A stretch of DNA of 64,000 nucleotides from Paludisphaera mucosa (lineage in GTDB: Bacteria; Planctomycetota; Planctomycetia; Isosphaerales; Isosphaeraceae), in contig NZ_JARRAG010000002.1 of NCBI RefSeq assembly GCF_029589435.1, positions 496,001 through 560,000 of the forward strand, in the 5' to 3' direction. The position numbers and the translations under genes are program-made. This document shows, piece by piece, positions 8,007 to 15,874 of this stretch; positions within the stretch are counted from its first letter, which is position 1, and each line of letters starts with the position of its first letter. Under the pieces are notes generated by a model. The model saw only the letters and a program-made list of their open reading frames with translations. It ran no database searches and was not told the DNA's origin.

Positions 8007-9554
8007 TTGGAAACGGAACCGTCCGAACCCGTCGTGCCGACCGCGCCGCCCGGGGCCGCCGCGCCGCCGCGACGCCCGGTCCTGGAGCGGATCGTCCGGA
8101 TCGGCGTGCTGGTCGGCCTGGCGATGCGGATCTGGGAATACTCCGACCTGCGATCGCTCTACATCGACGAGGCCGCGCTGCTGACGAACCTCGTCGACGT
8201 GCCGGTCTTCGACTTCGGGCACATCCTCAAGCAGGACCAGCTGGCGCCGCCGGGCTTCCTCGTCGTCGAACGGCTGCTGGTGCGGCTGCCGATCCCCGTC
8301 GAGGCGTCGGGCCGGCTCTTCCCCCTGCTCTGCGGGCTGGCGAGCATGCTGCTGATCGCCCCCCTCGCCCGCCGCTACCTCGACCGGCTCGCCGTCCCGA
8401 TCGCCGTGTGGATGCTCGCGCTGGCCGACCACCTGATCTACTACTCGGCCGAGATCAAGCCGTACACGTGCGACCTGATCGGGGCGATGGCGACGCTGCT
8501 TTTGGCCGTCCCCCCCGGCTCGGCGGGGCCGTCGCGGCGTCGCCTGGCGGCGCTGGCGGCCTGGGGGGTCGTCGCCCCCTGGTTCTCGTTCCCCGTCGTC
8601 TTCGTGCTGGCGGGCGTGGGCCTGCACCTCATCGTCCGGGCCTGGCGGGCCGACGGCGCGCGGGGCGCGGCGCGGGCGGTCGCCGTCTGCGGGGGATGGT
8701 TCATAAGCTTCCTGGGCTGCTTCTTCGTCTCGCGGGCGATCGTGAGCAAGGGGGACTTCCTCTGGACCTGGTGGAACTTCTCGTTCCTCCCGATCCCGCC
8801 CCGGAGCTGGGTCGACGCCCGGTTCACGATCGAGACCGTCGCCAACGTCTTCATCAACCCCGGCAGCGTGCTGACGCCCTTCGGCTTCATCAGCACGGCG
8901 ATCCTGGCCTCGGCCCTGGCGTTCGCGGGGGCCTTCTCGCTGGGGAGACGCTGGCGCGGGGGGCTGTTCGTGCTGCTGACTCCCCTGCTCTTGCACCTGG
9001 CGGCGTCGGCCCTGCGGCAGTACCCGTTCCACGGCCGGCTGATCCTGTCGCTGGTGCCGACCTACCACCTGCTATTGGCCGAAGGCATGGCGGCCGTCGG
9101 CCGGGCGTCGCGGCCCTGGGCCACGCTCGTGCTGGCCCTGGCGTTCGTCGGCGGCCAGGCGGGCGACATCTTCTGGAACCAGATGGTCATGCCCAGGTCG
9201 CGGTCGCGGCCGTTCGACACCCACGGCGACCTCAAAAATGACCTTCTGGACGACCTGGACTTCCGGCGCAAGATCAAGCCGAAGACTCCGGAGGCCGTCC
9301 CTCTCGGCCTTCACGAGCCCGGGCGATCGTCCTTCTCCCCCCCGTGGGAGAAGGTTGCCGGAGGCCGGATGAGGGGCTCGTCATCCGACGCCGACCTTCT
9401 CACAGCCCAGGGCCGCACCGGCTTCGAGGTTCGAGGATCCGGGATTGGGATCCCCCTCATCCGGCCCTGCGGGCCACCTTCTACCACCAGGGGAGAAGGA
9501 CGATCGGCCACGGCCTCGACGCTCGTACCATCCCATCCGGCGACGGCAGGATGA
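8007..9554 (+). CDS. GT-C membrane glycosyltransferase (PMT/ArnT-like) with a repeat-encoded C-terminus
   Basis: A 515-residue polytopic membrane protein. After the first hydrophobic helix comes YIDEAALLTNL, the acidic loop motif (Asp-Glu) characteristic of GT-C enzymes that use polyprenyl-phosphate sugars; about ten hydrophobic segments follow. No ATG fits; TTG at 8007 with GAGGGG just upstream is the best start. The last 75 or so codons run through a 183-bp palindromic element before the stop, so the true family C-terminus is probably near residue 435. The stop overlaps the start of the next GT-C gene (ATGA). The donor and acceptor are unknown. Confidence 0.75.
   Translation: METEPSEPVVPTAPPGAAAPPRRPVLERIVRIGVLVGLAMRIWEYSDLRSLYIDEAALLTNLVDVPVFDFGHILKQDQLAPPGFLVVERLLVRLPIPVEASGRLFPLLCGLASMLLIAPLARRYLDRLAVPIAVWMLALADHLIYYSAEIKPYTCDLIGAMATLLLAVPPGSAGPSRRRLAALAAWGVVAPWFSFPVVFVLAGVGLHLIVRAWRADGARGAARAVAVCGGWFISFLGCFFVSRAIVSKGDFLWTWWNFSFLPIPPRSWVDARFTIETVANVFINPGSVLTPFGFISTAILASALAFAGAFSLGRRWRGGLFVLLTPLLLHLAASALRQYPFHGRLILSLVPTYHLLLAEGMAAVGRASRPWATLVLALAFVGGQAGDIFWNQMVMPRSRSRPFDTHGDLKNDLLDDLDFRRKIKPKTPEAVPLGLHEPGRSSFSPPWEKVAGGRMRGSSSDADLLTAQGRTGFEVRGSGIGIPLIRPCGPPSTTRGEGRSATASTLVPSHPATAG
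9324..9506. repeat. Dispersed palindromic element, copy 1 (183 bp)
   Basis: The ends are a perfect 17-bp inverted repeat, CGATCGTCCTTCTCCCC against its complement. The left end is itself a hairpin (CCTTCTCCC/GGGAGAAGG). Inside are GCCGGATGAGGGG and its inverted partner CCCCTCATCCGGC, flanking a middle of about 80 bp. The same plan is seen in the elements at 17496 and 32428 and in the minimal hairpin at 50541. It encodes no protein of its own but is read through by the upstream glycosyltransferase frame. Confidence 0.85.
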
Positions 9555-11008
9555 CCTTCGAATCCCGGCGCGTCGGGGGCTGGGTCGCGATCCTGGGGAC
9601 CTTGCTCGTCGCGGCGGGCTTGCGGATCTACGACCTCGGTGCGGCGAGCTTCTGGTACGACGAGGTCGTGACGATGCGGCTGGCGGAGACGCCGACGCCG
9701 GCGGCGATGCTGCGGCTGCTGTCCGAGATCGACGCCACCCGCGCGCCGCTGCATCCGCTGCTGCTCCAAGGCTGGCTGAGGGCGTTCGGGAACTCGGAGG
9801 CGTCGGGGCGGGCCCTGAGCGTCCTCTTCGGGCTGGGGACCGTCGCGTTGCTCGCGCCGCTCGGCCGCCTGGCCTTCGACCGAACCACCGGCCGATGGGC
9901 GACCTGGCTGGGGGTGGTCAGCCCGCTGCTCGTGTACTACTCGCGCGAGGTCCGGATGTACGCCCTGCTCGTCTTCCTGACGACGCTCGCCTGGACGCTG
10001 CTGTTCGCCTTGCGGGCGTCGACGACGCGGGCGAAGACGATCGGCTACGCGGTTTGTTGCGGGGCCCTGTTGTTCACGCACCCCCTGGGGCTGCTCATGT
10101 GGGGGACGCTGGCCAAGGCCTCGGCGCTCGACGCCCGGGGGTTCTTCGGCTCGCGGCGGGCCTGGGCGGCGGTGCACTTCGGGGTGCTGGCGGCCGCGGC
10201 CCCATGGCTCGTCCGCTACTTCGACCACGCGCCCGAGTTCCTCACCGGGACGCTGCCGATCAGGTTCCTGCTGGGGACGCCCATCGGCTTCCTGGGGGGC
10301 AATTTCCTGACGCTTGCAGCGATGACGGGCCTGATCGCGTACGGGCTGACGCATCGCCCAAGGGACCCGGACCGGCCCATGGGCGTCTGGGTCGCGCCGG
10401 CCGGCCTGACGCTCTGGCTGGTCCTGCCGCCGACGATCCTCTACGCCTATTCCGCGGTCGCGAACCCGATCTTCGGTCCGTCGCGATACACGCTCTTCTG
10501 CGCGCCGGCGTTCCTGGTCCTGATCGCGCAGGGGCTGGCCCGGCTGCCCGTCGGGGGCCGCTGGGCGGCCGCCGCGGGGATGTCGGCCCTGGCGTTCGCG
10601 ACGCTCCCCGGCCTGGCCTACGACCCCGACGCCAGGGCCGACTGGCGGGGCTTCGCCGCGCGACTCGCGTCCGACGTGCAACGCGACCCGGGCTTGCGGC
10701 CGATCGTGTTCGTCGCCTCGGCGTCGCGCCCGAACGTCGAGGTCGAGACGGCCCGCTATTACCTCGGCCGGCTCGGCCCGGTCGTCGACTTCGCGACGTT
10801 CGAGGCTCGTCTCCACGACCGCGAAGGCCGCACGGCCTACCTGGCCGCGGGGGCCCGGTCGCTCGCCGGGCTCGACCCCAGCTTCGCGGCCCGCGTCACG
10901 GCCGCGGAGCCGGCCTGGACGCGGGGGCCGCTGGTGTTCCGCCTGCGGGCGGGGGCGCCGGCGCCGTCTCCGGGGACGCCTCCAGGACCGGGAACGCCAG
11001 GCCGTTGA
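9551..11008 (+). CDS. GT-C membrane glycosyltransferase (PMT/ArnT-like), second copy
   Basis: A 485-residue polytopic membrane protein of the same superfamily as the preceding gene. The first loop carries WYDEVVTMRLAE, the acidic GT-C motif, and YSREVRMYAL later in the chain resembles the conserved E-V/I-R-x-Y-A/P segment of the family. Eight to ten hydrophobic segments are followed by a soluble C-terminal domain of about 100 residues. The start ATG overlaps the preceding stop (ATGA), so the two enzymes are translationally coupled. The 3' end overlaps a convergent gene by 113 nt. Confidence 0.85.
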   Translation: MTFESRRVGGWVAILGTLLVAAGLRIYDLGAASFWYDEVVTMRLAETPTPAAMLRLLSEIDATRAPLHPLLLQGWLRAFGNSEASGRALSVLFGLGTVALLAPLGRLAFDRTTGRWATWLGVVSPLLVYYSREVRMYALLVFLTTLAWTLLFALRASTTRAKTIGYAVCCGALLFTHPLGLLMWGTLAKASALDARGFFGSRRAWAAVHFGVLAAAAPWLVRYFDHAPEFLTGTLPIRFLLGTPIGFLGGNFLTLAAMTGLIAYGLTHRPRDPDRPMGVWVAPAGLTLWLVLPPTILYAYSAVANPIFGPSRYTLFCAPAFLVLIAQGLARLPVGGRWAAAAGMSALAFATLPGLAYDPDARADWRGFAARLASDVQRDPGLRPIVFVASASRPNVEVETARYYLGRLGPVVDFATFEARLHDREGRTAYLAAGARSLAGLDPSFAARVTAAEPAWTRGPLVFRLRAGAPAPSPGTPPGPGTPGR

Positions 11009-12188
11009 GCTCCTGCGAGAAGGCCGAGCGCGCCTGGCCCAGGGCGCGGGCGGTGGCGGCCCCCATGCGCAGGCTGCGCTCGCGCATCTCGCCGGCCACG
11101 GCGCCGAGGCCGAGGGACTCGGCGATCTTGAAGACCGACTGGACCTGCGGATCCTGGCCGATGTCGGCCGCCGCGCCCGGGTCGACCTCCTCGGGCCGGA
11201 CGGTCGCGTTCCGCGAGCCGTAAAGGACCCACCCCTGCGGGCCGCGGACCCAGAGGGCGACGTCGACCTGGACGCGGCTGAGGTCGGGGGCCATGTCCAT
11301 CCGCGTGACGACGGCCCCGGCCCCCCCCTTCGCGGCGATCTTCGCCAGCGCCGGGGCGAGCGGGTCGACGGCCGCGGCGTCGGGGTCGAGCAGCTTGCCG
11401 ATCTCGCCGAGCGCCGAGCCGAGGTCGAGCGGGGCGTCGAGCGGCCGGCCGCCGTCGGCCGGGTCGGGGAGCAGCAGGTTGTTGTATCGCAGGAACCGGC
11501 GGCCGGCGTCGACCGAGACCTCGGTGGCCGCCCGGCGAGCGAGCCATTTCGCCTCGGGCTCGGCGACGATCGGCATGAGCTTGTCGAGCGGCGGGACCTC
11601 GTCGCCGTCGGCCGTGAAGCCCCGGCCCTCGATCGCGTCCTGGACCTCGCCGGGCGGCCGGTCCTCGGCGTCCGGCAGGCCGCAGAGCCAGGCCAGGGCG
11701 AGCATGCGCCGGCTGGCGTCGGAGTTCCGCTCGGCCGAGCGGCAGCCGTCGCGGGCGATGCGCACCGAGAGCAAGGGGGCGTCGAGCCCATTGGGATCGT
11801 CCAGACGCTTCAGCTCGCCGTCGATCCAGGTCGCGACGCGATCGCCGCCGGCCTTCCCCCGCTCGTCGCGCCAGGCTTCGAGTCGCTTCCGGCGCTCGGC
11901 GAGGGCCGGCTTGCGCATGGTCTCGGCGTTGCGGATCCACCTCGCGGCCAGCTCGGGGACGTGGGCCTGGGCCCAGTCGCGGCGGACGAGCATGTCGAAC
12001 CCGACGCGCGGCCCGGCGGCGGGCGACGTCACCAGGCCGAGCAGGACCTTGCCGTCGCGGAGCGTCACGCGGTCGGCGACCGTCAGGGCCGGCGGGGCGG
12101 CCTCGGGCCTCGCCGCTCGGGGCTTCTTCGCCTCTTGCAAGGGCGGGGCGATCGCCAGGCAGGCCGCCGACAGCACGACGCTGAGCAT
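10896..12188 (-). CDS. Secreted hypothetical protein
   Basis: A 430-residue protein with a cleavable-looking signal peptide (MLSVVLSAACLAIAPP), followed by a basic, Ala-rich domain and a Pro/Ala-rich tail. A segment near residue 45 (VTLRDGKVLLGLV) resembles short beta elements seen in planctomycete proteins. I do not recognise the family. The start at 12188 is supported by AGGTGG upstream and by the signal peptide; an open frame continues further upstream but lies antisense to pxpB. Its last 113 nt overlap the 3' end of the convergent glycosyltransferase gene. Confidence 0.75.
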   Translation of the reverse strand: MLSVVLSAACLAIAPPLQEAKKPRAARPEAAPPALTVADRVTLRDGKVLLGLVTSPAAGPRVGFDMLVRRDWAQAHVPELAARWIRNAETMRKPALAERRKRLEAWRDERGKAGGDRVATWIDGELKRLDDPNGLDAPLLSVRIARDGCRSAERNSDASRRMLALAWLCGLPDAEDRPPGEVQDAIEGRGFTADGDEVPPLDKLMPIVAEPEAKWLARRAATEVSVDAGRRFLRYNNLLLPDPADGGRPLDAPLDLGSALGEIGKLLDPDAAAVDPLAPALAKIAAKGGAGAVVTRMDMAPDLSRVQVDVALWVRGPQGWVLYGSRNATVRPEEVDPGAAADIGQDPQVQSVFKIAESLGLGAVAGEMRERSLRMGAATARALGQARSAFSQELNGLAFPVLEASPETAPAPPPAGGTPAAPASRPAPRP

Positions 12189-12311
12189 GATCCACCTCGT
12201 CGGGATTTCCCGGTCGACTTCAAGCGAGGGGCGGTTCGCCCCTATTATAGAGCGGTCCGCCCGCCGCAAGGGGGCCTGTTGCAATTCCGGAGCCGCGGGG
12301 CGATCGAAGCC

Positions 12312-12971
12312 ATGCCGACCCACCTGGAGCCGCTGGGCGACCGGGCCTTCCTGGCCCGGTTCGACGCCGAGGACGACGCCCGCCGCTGGGCCGTCGCCGT
12401 CCGTGCGCGGGGCTTCTCCGGGGTCGTCGACGTCGTGCTCGCCTACCGCTCGACGGCCGTGATCGCCGACCCCGAGGCCTGCGACCTCGACGAACTCGGG
12501 CGTGCGCTCGGGGAGCTGGCGCCGGTCGACGTCGGCGCGGTCGGGGGCGTGCGTCACGTCCTGCCGGTCCTCTACGACGGGCCCGACCTCGACGAGGCGG
12601 CGGGTCGGCTGGGGATGGACCGGGACGAGCTGGTCGCGCGGCATTCGGGGCCCGACTACCGGGTCTTCGCCGTCGGCTTCCTGCCGGGCTTCCCGTATGC
12701 CGGCTACCTCCCCGACGAGCTTCGCGGGCTGGCCCGCCGCGACGAGCCCCGGCTGCGGGTGGCGGCGGGGTCGGTGGCGATCGTGGGGCGGCAGACCGGC
12801 GTCTACCCGATCGCGTCGCCCGGCGGCTGGCATCTCCTCGGCCGCACGCCGCTGCGGATCGCCGACGCCGAGGCCGGCCGGTTCCCCATCCGCGCCGGCG
12901 ACCGCATCCAATTCCGGCCCGTCGACCGCGAGGAGTTCGAAGCGAGGTCCGATGAACGCCTCGAACGCTGA
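12312..12971 (+). CDS. pxpB: 5-oxoprolinase subunit B (KipI family)
   Basis: A 219-residue KipI/allophanate-hydrolase subunit 1 type protein. The family signatures GFLPGFPYAGYLP (mid-chain) and SPGGWHLLGRTP (C-terminal third) are present. With PxpA and PxpC it forms the ATP-dependent prokaryotic 5-oxoprolinase, converting 5-oxo-L-proline (pyroglutamate) to glutamate in the cytoplasm. The ATG at 12312 gives MPTHLEPLGDRAFL, the usual KipI N-terminus. The 3' end overlaps pxpA by 20 nt, so translation is coupled. Confidence 0.94.
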   Translation: MPTHLEPLGDRAFLARFDAEDDARRWAVAVRARGFSGVVDVVLAYRSTAVIADPEACDLDELGRALGELAPVDVGAVGGVRHVLPVLYDGPDLDEAAGRLGMDRDELVARHSGPDYRVFAVGFLPGFPYAGYLPDELRGLARRDEPRLRVAAGSVAIVGRQTGVYPIASPGGWHLLGRTPLRIADAEAGRFPIRAGDRIQFRPVDREEFEARSDERLER

Positions 12972-13686
12972 ACCCCGGTCGATCGACGTGAACGCCGACC
13001 TCGGCGAGGGCTTCCCCCACGACGCCGCGCTCCTGGAACGGGTGACCTCCGCGAGCATCTCGTGCGGCGCCCACGCCGGCGATCCGGAATCGATCCGTTG
13101 CACCTTGCGCGAGGCCCTCGCCCGCGGCGTCGTCGTCGGGGCCCACCCCGGCTATCCCGATCGCGAGGGCTTCGGCCGCCGCGACAGGGACCTCGACGCC
13201 CAAATGGTCGAACGCCTGATCTGCGATCAGGTCGCCGACCTGCGGCGGCTCGCCGACGAGGCCGGCGTCGAGATCCGCTTCCTCAAGCCCCACGGGGCCC
13301 TGTACAACCAGGCCCAGAGCCGGGAGGCGACCGCGCGGGGCGTCGTCGCGGCGGCCGTCGCCCTGGGCCTGCCGCTGCTCGGCCAGCCGGGGACGCTCCC
13401 GGAAACGCTCGCGCGGTCGGCGGGCGTCGTTTACATCCCCGAGGGCTTCCCCGACCGCCGCTACCGCGCCGACGGCTCCCTGACGCCCCGCGCCGAGCCC
13501 GGGGCCGTCCTCGAAAGTCCGGACGAGCTGGCCGCGAACGTCCGGCGGCTAGCCGCGGGCGGCCTCGTGCAGACGCTCTGCATCCACGGCGACGAGGCCG
13601 AAGCCCTCGCCAACGCGTCGCGGCTCCGCGCGATCCTGGACGACCTGGGGATCGCGGTCCGGCCGTTCGTGCCGGGGCGATCGTGA
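12952..13686 (+). CDS. pxpA: 5-oxoprolinase subunit A (LamB/YcsF family)
   Basis: A 244-residue LamB/YcsF protein with the hallmark segments DVNADLGEGFP at the N-terminus, SISCGAHAGDP, GAHPGYPDREGFGRR and KPHGALYN, all at the expected order and spacing. It is the catalytic subunit for pyroglutamate ring opening together with PxpB and PxpC. The stop overlaps the GTG start of pxpC (GTGA). The length is typical for the family. Confidence 0.95.
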   Translation: MNASNAEPRSIDVNADLGEGFPHDAALLERVTSASISCGAHAGDPESIRCTLREALARGVVVGAHPGYPDREGFGRRDRDLDAQMVERLICDQVADLRRLADEAGVEIRFLKPHGALYNQAQSREATARGVVAAAVALGLPLLGQPGTLPETLARSAGVVYIPEGFPDRRYRADGSLTPRAEPGAVLESPDELAANVRRLAAGGLVQTLCIHGDEAEALANASRLRAILDDLGIAVRPFVPGRS

Positions 13687-14621
13687 GCACCGGACGCATG
13701 GGCCTGCTCGCGGTCGACCCAGGATTCTTCACGACGGTGCAGGACCTGGGCCGGCCCGGCGCGCGAGAATTCGGGGTGCCGCTGGGCGGGGCCTGCGATC
13801 GCGAGTCGCTGGCGGTCGCGAACGCGCTGGCGGGGAATTCCGCCGACTGCGCCGCGCTGGAGCTGACGCTCCGCGGCGGCCTGTTCGAGGCCCGGTGCGA
13901 CCTGGGGATCGCCCTGGCGGGGGCGGCGATGGCGGCGACGATCGTCGGCGAGGACGGCCGGCGTTCGATCGCGGTGCCGTCGAGCGCCTGGCTGCGCGAG
14001 GGCGGGCGGATCGAGCTGGGCCGCGCCGGTCGCGGCGCGCGGACGTACCTGGCGACGCCCGGCGGCTTTCAGACGGACTCCTGGCTCGGCAGCCGTTCGG
14101 CCGAGCGTCCCGTCCGCGCGGGGGACGTGCTGCCCGCCGGGCCGAGCCGCCTGGCCGCTCGCAGGCCGGCGGACGTCGGCGCGGCCGAGGCCGTCGCGGA
14201 GCTGCGCGTCCTCCCCGGCCCGGACTGGGCGCTGCTGGACGACCCCGACGCCTGGATGCACGCGTCGTTTCGGATCGGCGTGCAGAGCAATCGCATGGGG
14301 ATGCGGCTGGAGGGGGGGCCCGTCGCGGTCGTCCCGACGCCGGAACGGCTCTCCGCGGCCGTGACGCCGGGGGCGATCCAGGCGGCCGGAGGGCGGCTGA
14401 TCGTGCTGGGCGTCGCCTGCGGCACGATGGGGGGCTATCCCCATGTCGCGCAAGTGGTTTCGGCCGATCTCGACCGCCTGGGGAGGCTCCGGCCGGGCGA
14501 CGCGGTCGGGTTCCGGGCCGTGTCGCTGGCGGACGCGCGCCGGCTCGATCGGGAGGCGCGTGAGGCCCTGCACGCCCGGACCTTGCGGATCGCCGCGGCG
14601 GCCCGCGACGGGCCGAGTTGA
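13683..14621 (+). CDS. pxpC: 5-oxoprolinase subunit C (KipA family)
   Basis: A 312-residue biotin-dependent-carboxylase-like KipA protein. The N-terminal signature TVQDLGRPGAREFGVPLGGACD and the C-terminal GGYPHVAQVVSADLDRLG segment are both clear. I chose the GTG that overlaps the pxpA stop because a four-base overlap is the usual coupling pattern; an ATG five codons later (13698) is the alternative. The B-A-C order and the overlaps mark a single operon, and no pyroglutamate transporter is adjacent. Confidence 0.93.
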   Translation: MSTGRMGLLAVDPGFFTTVQDLGRPGAREFGVPLGGACDRESLAVANALAGNSADCAALELTLRGGLFEARCDLGIALAGAAMAATIVGEDGRRSIAVPSSAWLREGGRIELGRAGRGARTYLATPGGFQTDSWLGSRSAERPVRAGDVLPAGPSRLAARRPADVGAAEAVAELRVLPGPDWALLDDPDAWMHASFRIGVQSNRMGMRLEGGPVAVVPTPERLSAAVTPGAIQAAGGRLIVLGVACGTMGGYPHVAQVVSADLDRLGRLRPGDAVGFRAVSLADARRLDREAREALHARTLRIAAAARDGPS

Positions 14622-14700
14622 GCTTGCCCGAGGGGGCCGATTGGGGTACACCACGGCCTCTCCACGTCGCCTTTTGGGTGTCCCAGGCAGGGGTCGTTCG

Positions 14701-15762
14701 ATGTCGCATGCTCGCCGAGGCCGGCGCGTCCTGGCGGTGATGGCCTGCACGGCCGTCGCGGCCGCGGGTGCAGGCTGCCACTCGCCGTTCCACCGCCCCA
14801 CCGACGTCCCGCACGCGGCCTCGCCCACGCCCTCGGCCCCGGCGGCGCCCGTCGCCAGCGTCGAACGCGCGGCGGTCCCCGAGCTGGCCCCGGGCGTCGC
14901 CGCGACGACCCCGCCGCTCCCCTCGCGATCGCTCCCGAACACCCCGACGCCCCCGGCCTACGCCCCGGTCGAGGCCGTCGCGACGACCGCGGTCGAGCCG
15001 GCCCCCACGCCGCTCCTCGACGCCGCCCTGCGTCGGGCCGAGGCCTCCGAGGAGGCCGAACGCCGGGCCGTCGAGATCGCCACGGCCCCCCCGCCCAAGC
15101 CGCCGCGCGAGCCCGAACCGGAAGCGCCCAAGATCCCGTTCCCCCCGGCCGCCGAGGCCGAGCCGGCGCCCGCCGAGGCCGCCCCCGAAACGCCGAAGCC
15201 GCCGGCCGAGGCGCCCAGGGAGGCGCCGAAGTCCGACCCGGCCGTCGAGACCGCCTCGGCCGAGGCGGCCGACGCGGCCGACGCCACCCCGCCGCAGCCG
15301 ACGCTCCCGTCGGAACTCGCGGCCGGGCCGATCGCGGAGGCCGACGAGCCCGAGGCTCCCGAGGAGCCGGCGCTGACGATCGACGCGGTGCGGCTCTGCC
15401 GCAAGATCCACGGCTTCGGCTCGTTCGAGCCGCTCGACGCCCAGGCCCTCAGGCCCGGCCGCTCGGCCCTGGTCTACTGCGAGCTGGGCGGGCTGGAATA
15501 CCGGGCCGACGGCGACGAGTTCGTCTCCCACGTCGCGACCCGGGTGGAGCTGGTCCGGGCGGGCGGGGACGACAAGGTTTGGGAAGTGGCGGGCGAGGCC
15601 GAGGACCGCTGCCGGACCCGGCGCCGCGATTCCTACGTCGGCACCCTCGTCACGCTGCCCGAGACCCTCGCCCCGGGCGCGTACACCCTCCGCCTCTATC
15701 AGGCCGACGCGACCTCCGGGCGGACCGCCGCCGCCGAGATCCCCGTCACGATCGCCCGCTGA
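14701..15762 (+). CDS. Proline/alanine/glutamate-rich lipoprotein
   Basis: A 353-residue protein. A basic N-terminus and hydrophobic stretch end in AAGAGC, so Cys26 is a likely lipidation site. Residues 30-225 are low-complexity Pro/Ala/Glu and should be an extended linker. The globular part is the last 125 residues or so, with regular beta-strand spacing and TLRLYQADATSGRTAA near the end. I do not recognise this domain. It probably projects from a membrane on a long stalk. It begins 79 nt after pxpC but is not functionally related to it in any visible way. Confidence 0.75.
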   Translation: MSHARRGRRVLAVMACTAVAAAGAGCHSPFHRPTDVPHAASPTPSAPAAPVASVERAAVPELAPGVAATTPPLPSRSLPNTPTPPAYAPVEAVATTAVEPAPTPLLDAALRRAEASEEAERRAVEIATAPPPKPPREPEPEAPKIPFPPAAEAEPAPAEAAPETPKPPAEAPREAPKSDPAVETASAEAADAADATPPQPTLPSELAAGPIAEADEPEAPEEPALTIDAVRLCRKIHGFGSFEPLDAQALRPGRSALVYCELGGLEYRADGDEFVSHVATRVELVRAGGDDKVWEVAGEAEDRCRTRRRDSYVGTLVTLPETLAPGAYTLRLYQADATSGRTAAAEIPVTIAR

Positions 15763-15874
15763 GACCGTTTCCCCCATGCGGTCGGGGTTTGCGCGCCTTG
15801 TCAAAGCCGCCTGCGCGGACGACAATAGATGGACGGGTACGCACTTCGCCCGCCGTTTCAGGGGGGATGCCACG

